Origin: CAZSVI01 sp964610205
GTDB lineage: Bacteria > Bacillota > Clostridia > DSM-8532
Direction: 5' to 3'
Length of the DNA: 45,868 nt
NCBI GenBank assembly: GCA_964610205.1
Contig: CAZSVI010000008.1
Coordinates: 1 to 45,868, forward strand
Numbering within the stretch: position 1 is the stretch's first letter; each line of letters opens with the position of its first letter. A program made the translations under genes and the position numbers. Below the pieces are notes generated by a model. That model had not been told where the DNA came from. It did not search any database and saw nothing but the letters and a program-made list of their open reading frames with translations. This document shows, in pieces, positions 24,796-34,791 of this stretch.

Positions 24796-25821
24796 ATGAA
24801 TTCCAATTGGGAGGATCTTAAAAAAGAATTCCTGAAACGCAGGGAGAATGCCGGGTTGGCCCGTGATATAAGAAAAAACGCCGTTTATGAAAAAGTCCCT
24901 GAAATAAAAGAGATGGATCAGCAAATTACAACGCTGGGCATTTCCTTCAGCCGTGATGCCATCAGGGGTGAGTTTGAATCTTTTGGCATAGAGGCTTTTG
25001 AACGGGATCTTAACCGATTGGTTGAGAATAAGAAAAAACTGCTTATAGAGAATGGTTTCCCTGAAAATCATCTGGACATAATTTATTCCTGCGGCAACTG
25101 CAATGATACCGGTTTTGTCCTCGACAGGGATGGAAAACCGGGAATAGTACCCTGCCACTGTTACCGCCAGCTTCTTGTGGAACGCCTGTATGACAGTTCA
25201 AACCTGAACAGCGACGGTAAAACAGGTTTTGAATACTTTAACGGAAATTTATATCCTGATAAGCCTCTCAATAATGAGAATACTGCAACTCCCCGCTCCA
25301 TGGCGCTGCGAATACGGGAAAAATGTCTGGAGTTTGTAAACCGATTTGAGGAAACCGATTGTCCAAACCTTTTTTTTACAGGGCCCACCGGTGTCGGTAA
25401 AACATTTTTGTCAAAATGTATCGCCATTGAGATTCTTAAAAAGGGTCATACTCTTTTGTATTTACCCGCGCCGGCCATGTTTGACATTATATACCGGAGC
25501 AAATATCAGTTCAGTGATACGGGGATTAAGGACAACGCTTATTACTATATCTTAAACTCCGAACTGCTGATTATTGACGATTTGGGCACGGAATCCCCCA
25601 GTGCCGCCAAATACACCGAATTATTAACGCTTCTTAACCACAGGAGCGCAAAAAACACCAGGCTGCCCTGTAAAACAATATTATCCACAAACATCGAGCC
25701 GCAGGATTTGCACAAGACCTATTCCGAACGTGTGGAATCCCGCATACTCGGCGAGTTTGACATCCTTGCCCTTATGGGGGATGATATCCGTTTAGTCAAA
25801 CGGCTGCAAAGCGTGGGTTAA
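24796..25821 (+). CDS. dnaC: DnaC/DnaI-like replicative helicase loader
   Basis: 341 residues, start preceded by AGGAGAGG. An N-terminal helical region is followed by a Cys cluster C99-x2-C102 ... C120-x-C122 (SCGNCNDTG ... PCHC), as in the zinc-binding helicase-interacting domain of DnaI. The AAA+ core has Walker A GPTGVGKT (196-203), Walker B LLIIDDLGTE and a sensor-1 ILSTNIEP. It loads the DnaB-type helicase with the DnaD-domain protein encoded directly upstream. No terminator-like structure was recognised in the 140 bp after it. Confidence 0.88.
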   Translation: MNSNWEDLKKEFLKRRENAGLARDIRKNAVYEKVPEIKEMDQQITTLGISFSRDAIRGEFESFGIEAFERDLNRLVENKKKLLIENGFPENHLDIIYSCGNCNDTGFVLDRDGKPGIVPCHCYRQLLVERLYDSSNLNSDGKTGFEYFNGNLYPDKPLNNENTATPRSMALRIREKCLEFVNRFEETDCPNLFFTGPTGVGKTFLSKCIAIEILKKGHTLLYLPAPAMFDIIYRSKYQFSDTGIKDNAYYYILNSELLIIDDLGTESPSAAKYTELLTLLNHRSAKNTRLPCKTILSTNIEPQDLHKTYSERVESRILGEFDILALMGDDIRLVKRLQSVG

Positions 25822-25961
25822 AAATTCCCGGTTCATTTATCAAATTTCCAAGACTTCCACTACTATAAGCGGGGGTTCATTGTTCCTGCTTCAGCGGGAT
25901 AGAGTTCCCTCAGAAGCTCCGCCGTTAAGCTTTAGCTGAACGGGTTCACTACTATTCACAA

Positions 25962-27965
25962 TTAGCCAGGCTGTATGACGCCATATATTTTTATATCCGT
26001 AACATCAACGGAGACTTTCAAGCATGTTTCATTCAATTTTTCAAGCTTGACATTCCTTTTGGCATCTCCTATTTCAGGGCTTGTGATCTGCGCCGCGTTC
26101 CACGGCTTGCATATGTCCTTGAAATCTATAATATATTCAAGCCTTTCATTTTCGTTGTTTGAATCAATCCCGTAAAGTATCGGGTTATTGAATGTGTCCT
26201 TCAACGTATCGTGCGGTATTGCCACAAGTTCTCTGTTTAAAATATGAAGTACCGCCCCTTCCGAATGAATCCTCAGTCTGCATGACCAGCACTTGTCTCC
26301 TGAAATCTGCCTTATTACCGGAGCAATCATTTCTGATAAAATCAAGCTCTGAATCAATTTATCATCGAGCTCCTTATTCATCAGGATAATTCCTGCGTTT
26401 CCCGTCTTGATTAATTCGTCCGACAGAGGGTACGGACGCTCAAACCCTTTCTCATCGTGTGTACCAAAAGGAAGCCTGAGCCATATAACGCCTCCGGAAG
26501 ATACATATTCGCGTACGGCTCTGTACTGAATGTCGGAGACACACGCCACACCGTCCAGTATAAGCGGGGTATGTTCCCGCGTGAGAGCCTCCGCGTCCAT
26601 CAACTCATCCGCAAGAATAAAGCGGTAGCTTATATTATTTTTTATACATAAATCCGACCAGCTGCATATACGGTTCCAGTGCTCCCTCCCGTTTTCATCG
26701 CGCCACCCGTTATCCCTGCAGAAGCGGTTGCTTACCAGCCTTACTTCGGCAACATCCTTTCCATCCTTATGATTCAGGTCGCTATTTTTGCGTTCATAAC
26801 TGATTATAGGAGCAATCAGATCCTGTATCTCCCTGAAATCGTCCGGATCGCTCTCAAGCCGCCCCTCCAGCGTATTACTCCAGTTGGCCGTACCCCAGAA
26901 ACGGCTGAGACACCAGCCAAGGTAGGCGCCTGCATCGTATATGCTGTAGCTTAATGCAATAGTCGGCGCATCTCCCATTTTTGCCGCGATTGCTTTTTGC
27001 TGAAGCGCTTCGGCATCCATCCTCACCCAGTTTACCGAATAAATATTTATACCGCAGTTCTCAAGCATAAGAAAGTCAAGATTCTCAACCAATCTTTCCA
27101 GATTCAGTCCTATTGAGTTAAGACTTATGGGTCCGGTGCTGGAACAGCAGGTCATAAGCGGAATATCTCCGATTGTCTTCTTTACCATTTTAACATGGTC
27201 TGCAACGCTGTCGGCCTTCATCCTTATCCAATCCCTGAAAACCGCATTGTTGTAGTTCCCCCATGTGATCGGGCTGCCTGAAGTGTCACCCCAGAAGCTT
27301 TTATCCGAAAAATCAGGCAGGGTGTGTCCATAATTTCTGTTGAACCTTTCAAGACAGTACGGGCAGCAGCAAGTCGCAAGCCCTCCGTAATCACACATAT
27401 CGTCTACCTGAATGCCATCTAACGGTACATCCTTCATCAGGCGTTTCAGATATTTCAGATGCATATCAAGAAATCCCGGGTTGTTATGGCAGAATAACTC
27501 AAACTGGTATATATTACTGTAGCCCCTGCTGCCGTCGCGTACATCGACCTCGCATATGTCCCGGAACCTATGGCCTTCATATTGCGCATGTTCGGCCGCA
27601 AAAGAGTCATGATAAAGCAATACATGATGTCTGTGGGCACGGTGCAGTTTTTGCAGTTCTTCCCGGCCTCTCGGCCGCTCAACTACATTGCAGCTGTAAT
27701 GATCCATATATTTTATCCCGTATTTGTGCAATTCCTCGCAAACATTTGAAAGATAGCCATGCAGCGAGGAAAAATAGTTTGAGAAATCAAACCTCGCATG
27801 GAAACCGAAATTGATTGCAGTATCAATTCCTGCTTTTGCAAATCCTTCGACCCTGCGTTTTATTTTTTCAACAACTTTTTTATCAGGCCATAGTATATCC
27901 TCCAGTACGGACCACCAGCCTGCCATCCTTCTTGGTGTGAAAAAACCGCTTTTCTTATCAGTCAT
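25962..27965 (-). CDS. putative glycoside hydrolase with TIM barrel and GATase-like domain
   Basis: 667 residues. The N-terminal half resembles clan-A type barrels: AGIDTAINFGFHARFDF, then PLDGIQVDDMCDYGG, a CCCPYCLERFNRNYG segment seen in GH42-like and GHL6-type proteins, and FLMLENCGIN on a later strand. A beta-galactosidase-trimerisation/GATase-like domain follows (ILDGVACVSDIQYRAVREYVSSGGV) and a beta-rich C terminus. There is no signal peptide, so it acts in the cytoplasm. Catalytic acids cannot be assigned with certainty; D in QVDDMCD and E in MLENCG are candidates. It is the last gene of the sugar ABC operon and presumably processes the imported saccharide; substrate unknown. Confidence 0.6.
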   Translation of the reverse strand: MTDKKSGFFTPRRMAGWWSVLEDILWPDKKVVEKIKRRVEGFAKAGIDTAINFGFHARFDFSNYFSSLHGYLSNVCEELHKYGIKYMDHYSCNVVERPRGREELQKLHRAHRHHVLLYHDSFAAEHAQYEGHRFRDICEVDVRDGSRGYSNIYQFELFCHNNPGFLDMHLKYLKRLMKDVPLDGIQVDDMCDYGGLATCCCPYCLERFNRNYGHTLPDFSDKSFWGDTSGSPITWGNYNNAVFRDWIRMKADSVADHVKMVKKTIGDIPLMTCCSSTGPISLNSIGLNLERLVENLDFLMLENCGINIYSVNWVRMDAEALQQKAIAAKMGDAPTIALSYSIYDAGAYLGWCLSRFWGTANWSNTLEGRLESDPDDFREIQDLIAPIISYERKNSDLNHKDGKDVAEVRLVSNRFCRDNGWRDENGREHWNRICSWSDLCIKNNISYRFILADELMDAEALTREHTPLILDGVACVSDIQYRAVREYVSSGGVIWLRLPFGTHDEKGFERPYPLSDELIKTGNAGIILMNKELDDKLIQSLILSEMIAPVIRQISGDKCWSCRLRIHSEGAVLHILNRELVAIPHDTLKDTFNNPILYGIDSNNENERLEYIIDFKDICKPWNAAQITSPEIGDAKRNVKLEKLNETCLKVSVDVTDIKIYGVIQPG

Positions 27966-28106
27966 ATCCTTTTACCCCTTACGGCGGCATATTGCCGCCA
28001 GATATTGGCGTGAATTGGCCGGAACACGCCATGCCATTTTTTATCCGTGCTTATACGGTATGTGTGTGCTTTAAATGCGTATGTCTGTTCATATAAACAA
28101 AAGATC

Positions 28107-28160
28107 GCAAATGACTCCGGCTATTCATTTGATTCAGGTGACCCTGCCGAAGCCATTTGC
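28107..28160 (-). terminator. long stem-loop between binding-protein and hydrolase genes
   Basis: In the 297-bp gap 27966-28262 a 15-bp arm (28107-28121) pairs with 28146-28160 with two G-U pairs and a 24-nt loop. On the minus strand it is followed by GATCTTTTGTTTATA. It may partially terminate transcription or protect the upstream mRNA, so that the binding protein is made in excess over the hydrolase. Two more hairpins (GGCGGC/GCCGCC at 27983-27999 and GGCGTG/CACGCC just upstream) lie near the hydrolase start. Confidence 0.5.
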
Positions 28161-28262
28161 AACTATTTTTTCCCTTATATGTTTTTTTGTTAACTATAAG
28201 CTGAATTCATATTTTCTTATACTTGTGCTTTAAAAAATCCGTTTCAAAGATGAACATACGGT

Positions 28263-29867
28263 TTATTTAAAATACTTGGCATACCAATCGTTAGCTTCTT
28301 TTGTAAGTACATTTAATCCGGATTGATCCAGGTCGGCAACAAAGCTGTCCCATTCGTCCATATTCTTTTTACCCGTTATGAAAAGCTGGAAGGCTTCTTC
28401 TACCTTCTTTTCAACCGTAGCCTTATACTCCCCTGAGGACGGCAGTGCGCCAATAAGGGCATTTTCCCAGTTGAATGTATATGCTGCCACTCTGTCATTA
28501 TAGTCTATTACTTCCTGTCTCATGTTATATTTATTATACATATCAAAGTTATTGCACAAAATACCCATGCCATTTGCAGCATAAGCATATGCCCTGCCTT
28601 TTTCCTGGTTTTTCTGAAGCTCTTCGGGATACCTTATGCACCCGTAGTCAAGATAATATGTCTCACCCTTTATACCTCCCGTTATAAGAAGGTATGTTTC
28701 TTCATCACTATTGTATGCTTCTAATATGGACATGATTTTTTCCATCTTTGCGGGATCCCCAGAAACCTGTTTGCCGAAGCCTACGCCGTATCCTGTAAGA
28801 AGTGTCCATTTAAAGAGCCCCATGCCTCCCGGTCCCTCCAAAGGCTTTCCTTCCGCATAGGTGGCGTCTTCTCCCTGCATACTCTTAAAGCTTTGATAGT
28901 TGGTGCTTCCCAAATGACCTTCATAAAGCGGAGGACACGCGGTACCCCATGTGCCGGCCACAGTATACCCGATTGTACCGTTCCAGAACGGCGGAGAATT
29001 GTAATAAGACTGCCCCTTGTTTTCCCCTGTTATAAATTCGGGATCGATTAAGCCGTCTTCGTAGTACTGAGCAAGCTTTACAACCGCTTCCTTCATTTGC
29101 AGGCGTGTAGCGTCGAACACAATCCCGTCGTCTACGGTCTTCCAGAAGAAGAAGTACGGGAAGCCGCCGTAAGCGCCAAACACTCCCCACATGCCCCTTT
29201 GAGAAAACGCATAGGTATCATCCTTACCGTTTTGATCCGGATCGTTTCTGACAAATCTGTAAAATGCTTCTTCAGCCTCTTCCATCGTTTCCGGAATCTT
29301 ATTGATGCCTACATTTTTAAGCCAGTCATCCCTCCATATAGGAACAAGGCTGTATTTGGCTCCTACTGAAAGCGATGGAAGCGCAAAAAGATTATCCGCG
29401 TCCTCCGAGTACATATCCCAAACCTTAGCGCCGGCAGCATTTTTTGTTGTCAAATCATAAAATACCGGCATAACGCTTTTTACTTTTGCCAGAGGTATGT
29501 TCGCCAGCGCTCCCTGTTCGCGAAGAATGGGCAGATTGACGTCATTGAGCAGCATCACGTCGGGTATATCGCCTGATGCCAGCCTCAGGTTCAGCAGCTC
29601 AGTTTCCTTTACTCTGTCCAGGTAAACATATTCGATTTTTACATTAAATTTCTCTTCTATTAGTTTTGTAACAGGTGAGTTAGGATCCTGCGGGCCGTCA
29701 TTCTGCGGCTTGACAGTAAAGGAAATCGTCTTCTCCGCCGGAGCGGCGGAAGTGCCGGCTGCCGTCCCGGTATCTCCTGATGTCGTGCCACCGGTACAAC
29801 CTGCAATACAACTTATGCACATTAACAGTACAATCAGAAGTGCAAAACTCTTTTGGATCTTTCTCAT
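28263..29867 (-). CDS. extracellular solute-binding lipoprotein of a sugar ABC transporter
   Basis: 534 residues from ATG 29867, 8 bp after GGAGGG; the frame upstream to 30017 has no ribosome site. A lipoprotein signal (KSFALLIVLLMCISCIAGC, lipid-modified C24) is followed by a Gly/Thr/Ala linker. The body is a large periplasmic-binding-type fold as in LplA/family-1 solute-binding proteins (PDVMLLNDVNLPILREQGAL near the ligand cleft). It is exported and membrane-anchored, and delivers an oligosaccharide to the two permeases encoded upstream. The ligand is not identifiable. Confidence 0.85.
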   Translation of the reverse strand: MRKIQKSFALLIVLLMCISCIAGCTGGTTSGDTGTAAGTSAAPAEKTISFTVKPQNDGPQDPNSPVTKLIEEKFNVKIEYVYLDRVKETELLNLRLASGDIPDVMLLNDVNLPILREQGALANIPLAKVKSVMPVFYDLTTKNAAGAKVWDMYSEDADNLFALPSLSVGAKYSLVPIWRDDWLKNVGINKIPETMEEAEEAFYRFVRNDPDQNGKDDTYAFSQRGMWGVFGAYGGFPYFFFWKTVDDGIVFDATRLQMKEAVVKLAQYYEDGLIDPEFITGENKGQSYYNSPPFWNGTIGYTVAGTWGTACPPLYEGHLGSTNYQSFKSMQGEDATYAEGKPLEGPGGMGLFKWTLLTGYGVGFGKQVSGDPAKMEKIMSILEAYNSDEETYLLITGGIKGETYYLDYGCIRYPEELQKNQEKGRAYAYAANGMGILCNNFDMYNKYNMRQEVIDYNDRVAAYTFNWENALIGALPSSGEYKATVEKKVEEAFQLFITGKKNMDEWDSFVADLDQSGLNVLTKEANDWYAKYFK

Positions 29868-29914
29868 AAATAATCCCTCCAAATTATAATTTTTATAATA
29901 AGGCCTGCGCCTCA

Positions 29915-30796
29915 CTATCCCTTTAGTGAACCTATAAGAATACCCTTTATGAAATATTTCTGAAGGAAAGGGTATATAAGCATTACCGGAAGAGTTGCTA
30001 TAACAATGGTGCTGCATTTTATTACTTCCGCATTAATTAAGATTGTTTTTTCAATGGCCCCTCTGCCGTCAAATTCCGGTATGCTGTCTATTACTATCCT
30101 TCTAAGGATTGCCTGAAGCACATATTTATTACTGTCCCTGATATATATAATGCAATCGAACCAGGCATTCCAATTACTGATGATTCCCCATAATCCTACC
30201 GTAACCAATATAGGCATTGAAATGGGAAGGATAATCCGGAGTAAAACCGTCAATTCTCCCGCTCCGTCTATTTTAGCGGACTCCTCCAGTTCATTGGGAA
30301 GGGACATAAAGTAATTTCTCATAACCAGCATTCCAAAGGTATTTATTGCATAAGGCAGCACCATTGACCATACCGTGTCGTCCAAATTCAAAATATTAGA
30401 CACAAGAAGATACTCCGGTATCAGCCCTCCGCTGAAAAACATGGTAAATACTATCAGCATGGTAAATATATTTCTGTGGGGCAGCCTTTTTTTAGACAGA
30501 GGGTATGCGGTTAATATTGAAAGTATCATTTGTACGCTAACCGCTAATATTACCCTGACGATAGTATTTTTATAGCCAATCCAAACAAACTGATTTTGAA
30601 AAACATGCGTATACCCTTCCATTGAGGTTTTCAAAGGCCAGAGCCTGTAGCCGATCCGCCCTACCTCCAGCGGGTCGCTGAAGGATACTTTTATCACTTC
30701 CCAAAAAGGATATAATGTTAATGCACTCAAAAACAATAACAGTGTAATATTTATTATATTAAAAACGGTATCGAACCGTGACCTGTAATTAACCAC
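29915..30796 (-). CDS. sugar ABC transporter permease (LplC/CUT1 type)
   Basis: 293 residues, GTG start 8 bp after AAGGAGG. Six membrane segments are evident and the EAA loop reads LEESAKIDGAGELTVLLRII, the site that contacts the ATPase. It is the inner-membrane partner of the permease encoded 13 bp upstream and the binding protein encoded downstream. Confidence 0.88.
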   Translation of the reverse strand: MVNYRSRFDTVFNIINITLLLFLSALTLYPFWEVIKVSFSDPLEVGRIGYRLWPLKTSMEGYTHVFQNQFVWIGYKNTIVRVILAVSVQMILSILTAYPLSKKRLPHRNIFTMLIVFTMFFSGGLIPEYLLVSNILNLDDTVWSMVLPYAINTFGMLVMRNYFMSLPNELEESAKIDGAGELTVLLRIILPISMPILVTVGLWGIISNWNAWFDCIIYIRDSNKYVLQAILRRIVIDSIPEFDGRGAIEKTILINAEVIKCSTIVIATLPVMLIYPFLQKYFIKGILIGSLKG

Positions 30797-30809
30797 TTCC
30801 GTATCCTCC

Positions 30810-31787
30810 TTACCAAAGCCCGTATTCGCTGAATTTGCGCGACGCGTAATTTGTAGCCACTATTAATGTAAACGCAATGACATTTTTAAAAAGACCCGCG
30901 GCGGTAGAAAAGCTGTACATCGCATTCTGAAGACCCATTCTGTATACATAGGTGGAAAAAACATCACCAACACCATATACGATGGGAGTGTACAGATTCA
31001 AAATCTGATCGGAATCATCGTTGACTATTCCCCCTATGGCAAATATCAGCATTATAACAATCACCTGCGATATTGAAGGAATAGTGATATAAATAATCTG
31101 CTTCAGCCTGCCCGCGCCGTCCAGCACAGCCGATTCATACAGCTCCACGTTAACGTTGGCCAGAGCCGCGAGGTAAATTATACTGCCATATCCCACTTCC
31201 TTCCATACGGAAGATAACGCAACAACAGTACGGAACCATCTAGGGTCGGCCACAAAGAATACAGGGTTCATACCCAGCGCTCTGAGCAGGGCATTAATGG
31301 GCCCTGTGGAAGGAGACAAAAAATTGATGAGTATTCCGCCAAGAACTACCCATGAAAGAAAGTGCGGCATGTAAGTAATTGTTTGCACAACTTTTTTAAA
31401 ATGCAGACTCCTGACTTCATTAAGAAGAAGCGCAAGAATAATAGGAGCAGGAAACCCGACTATTAATTTATATGTACTTATTATAAGCGTATTGCGGAAA
31501 ACATTCCAGAAATCTTTAGTGTTGAAAATAATATTAAAATATTTGAACCCCGCCCAGGGGCTTGCCATCATGCCGTCCAGAATCCGGTAATCCTTGAATG
31601 CTACAATCAGACCATACATGGGACCATATCTGAATAATAAATAATATATTATTCCGGGCAGCAGCATGAATAATAAATATCTGTTTTCATAATAGCTTTT
31701 TAACAAATGGCCTTTTGAGTGTAAACGAAAACTTTTGTCTGTTTTTTTCATTATATTGTCGTTATAATTGATAATTGGATTGTCCAT
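30810..31787 (-). CDS. sugar ABC transporter permease (LplB/CUT1 type)
   Basis: 325 residues from ATG 31787, which follows AAAGGA by about 10 bp; the frame to 31865 lacks a ribosome site. After a ~35-residue cytoplasmic tail come six membrane segments starting YLLFMLLPGIIYYLLF. The EAA loop is LYESAVLDGAGRLKQIIYI. First gene of the operon permease-permease-binding protein-hydrolase. No ATPase gene is present, so a general MsmX-type ATPase must be shared. Confidence 0.88.
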   Translation of the reverse strand: MDNPIINYNDNIMKKTDKSFRLHSKGHLLKSYYENRYLLFMLLPGIIYYLLFRYGPMYGLIVAFKDYRILDGMMASPWAGFKYFNIIFNTKDFWNVFRNTLIISTYKLIVGFPAPIILALLLNEVRSLHFKKVVQTITYMPHFLSWVVLGGILINFLSPSTGPINALLRALGMNPVFFVADPRWFRTVVALSSVWKEVGYGSIIYLAALANVNVELYESAVLDGAGRLKQIIYITIPSISQVIVIMLIFAIGGIVNDDSDQILNLYTPIVYGVGDVFSTYVYRMGLQNAMYSFSTAAGLFKNVIAFTLIVATNYASRKFSEYGLW

Positions 31788-32245
31788 AAAGCTGATCCTT
31801 TCTGTTCTGATTAAGTTTAAACAGTGTGAAGAAGGAAGCAATTGCCTATGTATATAAGATAACACCCGGCGGCGAATTTTAAAATATCCACAAAATTAAT
31901 ATAATATATATAGTTTTATGATTGTGGTTGCAGCCTCAGGATAAAATGCACGGAAATTTTATTATTATATATAAAAAATTAATATTCTATTAAATATGTT
32001 ATGCTGTCCTGACTAATGAAGTATCTTCAAAGATGTCTGCAATACAACACCGTGAAGCCTGCATGGAACCCCTGTCATGCATCGTCCGGATCGAAGACCT
32101 ATGCGCCAATGCTTTACACAATATAGGAATAGTGTTATTATGTAATCACTATAATGTATTATTTTGTATTTGCAATTAGTTTATATAAACCTCTTTTTAT
32201 TATGTCTTTAAAGTATATCTTTTTGTATTATGGGAAGGCAATAAT
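31788..32245. promoter_or_regulatory. divergent regulatory region of the sugar operon and AraC gene
   Basis: 458 bp, very AT-rich. It contains a 12-bp palindrome GTTTATATAAAC (32179-32190), an inverted repeat TGCATG ... CATGCA, and several TATAAT-like boxes facing both ways. GGGAAGG is the AraC-gene ribosome site. These are plausible operators for the divergent regulator but no single site is certain. Confidence 0.4.
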
Positions 32246-34579
32246 ATGTTAAAACAATACTTCCGGAAATTATTAAATTTCGCGGTGAAAAAAAGCCATT
32301 ATAAAAAAATGATAATATTTTATTCGGCTTTTACCGTATTCACTATTTCATTTTCATCTTTTTTTCTTTTAAGCCATTTTAATAATTCTTTAAAAAACGA
32401 AGCAAAAATATCAAACCAGAGGCTTTTGATTCAGTTGAGGATTTATTCGGATACCCTGCTGCGTGAAAGTATTTATTCCATGCTTAACGAAAAATTTCTG
32501 GATCTTTACAGGGATAAGAATATTCTTGATTTTTTCTCAATAAACCAATTGAATAACTCCGAGGTTTCAGCGCGGCTTTATGATGACCTGTCCATTATAT
32601 CAACCAGCAGCAGCAACAGTATTATTGATTCAATTTATGTCTACCGTATTTCCGACAAAACATTGATTTCTTCAAGAGAAGGTATTTGTGCTTCCATTTC
32701 AAGTGCTGAAGCTGCAAGAAGAATGAATATTAATTTTATATCTATTGAGCAGATGGTATCTTCCCCTGCCAGCTGGAAGTGGATAAGTCCCCTTGAAAAT
32801 GAAGAATTCTGGCCCGATAAACCAATTATATCTTTTATTCAGGCAGTGCCTCTTATCGCACACGCAAACAAAATTGTCGGGTATGTTGTTGTAAATATTA
32901 ACGAAACCCGGTTCTTTGAATCCATCAATAATATTTCGGATACAAATATGGGCCAGTTTTTAATAACGGATGTGGAAGGAAGAATATTTTCCAACAGCAA
33001 CCGCAAAGAGGTTTTCGGAACAACCGACCTTAATGGTTATCTAAAAGAAGCACTCGTTGAAAATGACGGGTTTATTGTTGCTCCAATTGATGGAAAACAT
33101 TATGGCATTACATGGACAGAGTCTGTTCTGAATGATTGGAAATACATATCGATTACACATATTGATATCATTAACCGGGAACTTTTTTTAACAAAACAAT
33201 TTGCTGTAGTCCTGATTATATTTACTGTTTTATTTGCCCTTCTGGGTTTAAGAATAATCACCTTAAGCCTTTATAAACCCATAAGAATTCTATTCAGATC
33301 GGCTGTGGAGAAATTTGATATTCAAAGCGGCAATGATAATGAGCTTATGGTAATTGACAAAGTAATGAAAAACTTATCAAACAGGGTTGAAGAAATGTCC
33401 AGTACAATTAAAGAAAACCAGGGAATTATAATTCACAGAACGGTAATGGATATCATAAACGGCAGTATATCCGAGCAGGATGAACTTGATGAAAGATTGA
33501 ATACAGTCAATGCCGATATGACAGGCAGCTTATTCTGCATGATGATAACAGAAATGGATAAATACAGCTTTAATTTCTTATCTCCCAAGCAAAAGGAGTA
33601 TATTATATATAAAATTATAGAAATAATAGACTGTAACCTCAGTGAAATAAGCAAATGCTTAAGTATTTCCCCCAATTCAAAATGCGTAGCAACAATCATA
33701 AATTTTAAAAGCCGGGAGGATATCAGCGCAAATATCCCTTCTATTATTCATACTATCAGAAGCTATACGGGAATAGACTGCAACATTGTCCTAAGCGATC
33801 CTACAGGTACCATATTTGATTTGAGCAGTTATTACGAACGCGGGCAAAAGATTTTAAGATATGCATTTATATACAATTACGGCAATATAATTACCCATAA
33901 GGAAATAGAATGCCTTGAAAAGGAAGACCGGCAATTTGACCTGTCGCAGCTGGATAGTATTGCAATTCTTATAAAATCCTGTAAATTTACAGCTGCCAGG
34001 GAACATGTAGAGAAATTTTTTATTAAACTCAGAAACGGAAGATACACCTTTGAACATGTACAAAATACGCTTGTTCAACTGATTAGCCTGTTTTGCAGGG
34101 TTATTAAAGAGCAGAATATAGACAATGATATCAGTAAAAAAAATACCTTTTCACAATTTAACAGAATATCTTCTCTTGATGAATGTAAGCAATGGGTACT
34201 GAAATTGATAGATTTATATGAAAAATATATCGTTAACCGAAATAAATCAATCAATACCGACTTTATTGATAAAATACAACTGCATATATGTGATAATATA
34301 GAAAATCTGCTGTCTTTGAGCTCTGTTGCTGAAGCGTTCGGTATCAGCCCAAATTACCTCAGCAAAATTTTTAAGGAAGGCTCCGGAATTAATTTTTCTG
34401 AATTTCTTGTACAAAAAAAGCTTGAAAAAGCAAAAGAACTGCTTCTGACAGATAAAAAGGCAGCTGTTATGGAAATAGCAAAAAGGCTTGGATATTATAA
34501 CACGAACTATTTCATTTCTCTTTTTAAGGAATATTATGGTATGACTCCTTCAATGCTCCGGAAAAGAAACCTGCATTGA
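32246..34579 (+). CDS. membrane-anchored AraC-family transcriptional regulator
   Basis: 777 residues. Membrane segment 1 lies near 20-45 (MIIFYSAFTVFTISFSSFFLL), an extracellular Cache-like sensor spans ~46-310, and membrane segment 2 (FAVVLIIFTVLFALLGLRII) is near 315-335. The C-terminal ~105 residues form the AraC double helix-turn-helix (LSSVAEAFGISPNYLSKIFKE and VMEIAKRLGYYNTNYFISLFK). This architecture is common beside CUT1 transporters of Firmicutes and usually activates them in response to an extracellular sugar. It is divergent from the ABC operon here. Confidence 0.85.
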   Translation: MLKQYFRKLLNFAVKKSHYKKMIIFYSAFTVFTISFSSFFLLSHFNNSLKNEAKISNQRLLIQLRIYSDTLLRESIYSMLNEKFLDLYRDKNILDFFSINQLNNSEVSARLYDDLSIISTSSSNSIIDSIYVYRISDKTLISSREGICASISSAEAARRMNINFISIEQMVSSPASWKWISPLENEEFWPDKPIISFIQAVPLIAHANKIVGYVVVNINETRFFESINNISDTNMGQFLITDVEGRIFSNSNRKEVFGTTDLNGYLKEALVENDGFIVAPIDGKHYGITWTESVLNDWKYISITHIDIINRELFLTKQFAVVLIIFTVLFALLGLRIITLSLYKPIRILFRSAVEKFDIQSGNDNELMVIDKVMKNLSNRVEEMSSTIKENQGIIIHRTVMDIINGSISEQDELDERLNTVNADMTGSLFCMMITEMDKYSFNFLSPKQKEYIIYKIIEIIDCNLSEISKCLSISPNSKCVATIINFKSREDISANIPSIIHTIRSYTGIDCNIVLSDPTGTIFDLSSYYERGQKILRYAFIYNYGNIITHKEIECLEKEDRQFDLSQLDSIAILIKSCKFTAAREHVEKFFIKLRNGRYTFEHVQNTLVQLISLFCRVIKEQNIDNDISKKNTFSQFNRISSLDECKQWVLKLIDLYEKYIVNRNKSINTDFIDKIQLHICDNIENLLSLSSVAEAFGISPNYLSKIFKEGSGINFSEFLVQKKLEKAKELLLTDKKAAVMEIAKRLGYYNTNYFISLFKEYYGMTPSMLRKRNLH

Positions 34580-34662
34580 ATTAATTAAAAAGCTTGAGTA
34601 GTATTATGTGCTTTGCCGACAGGAACGAAATACTTGAACCAGGCCCTGCCGAAAATGTACTG

Positions 34663-34714
34663 TGTTAACTTTATTGATGTTTTGGTTGACAATTCATTTC
34701 GTTTGCTGTATCAT
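34663..34714 (+). promoter_or_regulatory. bioY promoter overlapped by a BirA-type operator
   Basis: TTGACA (34686-34691) and TATCAT (34709-34714) are 17 bp apart. The -35 is covered by an inverted repeat TGTTAAC (34663-34669) ... GTTGACA (34685-34691), spacer 15 bp, resembling the biotin-repressor operator TTGTTAACC ... GGTTAACAA. Biotinylated BirA bound here would block RNA polymerase. Confidence 0.7.
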
Positions 34715-34791
34715 CAAAACAGTTTTTGTATATACATTTAAGACCGAAATGTGTTACGGAATGTTAAACATATACGGGAAGAGGAATGATG

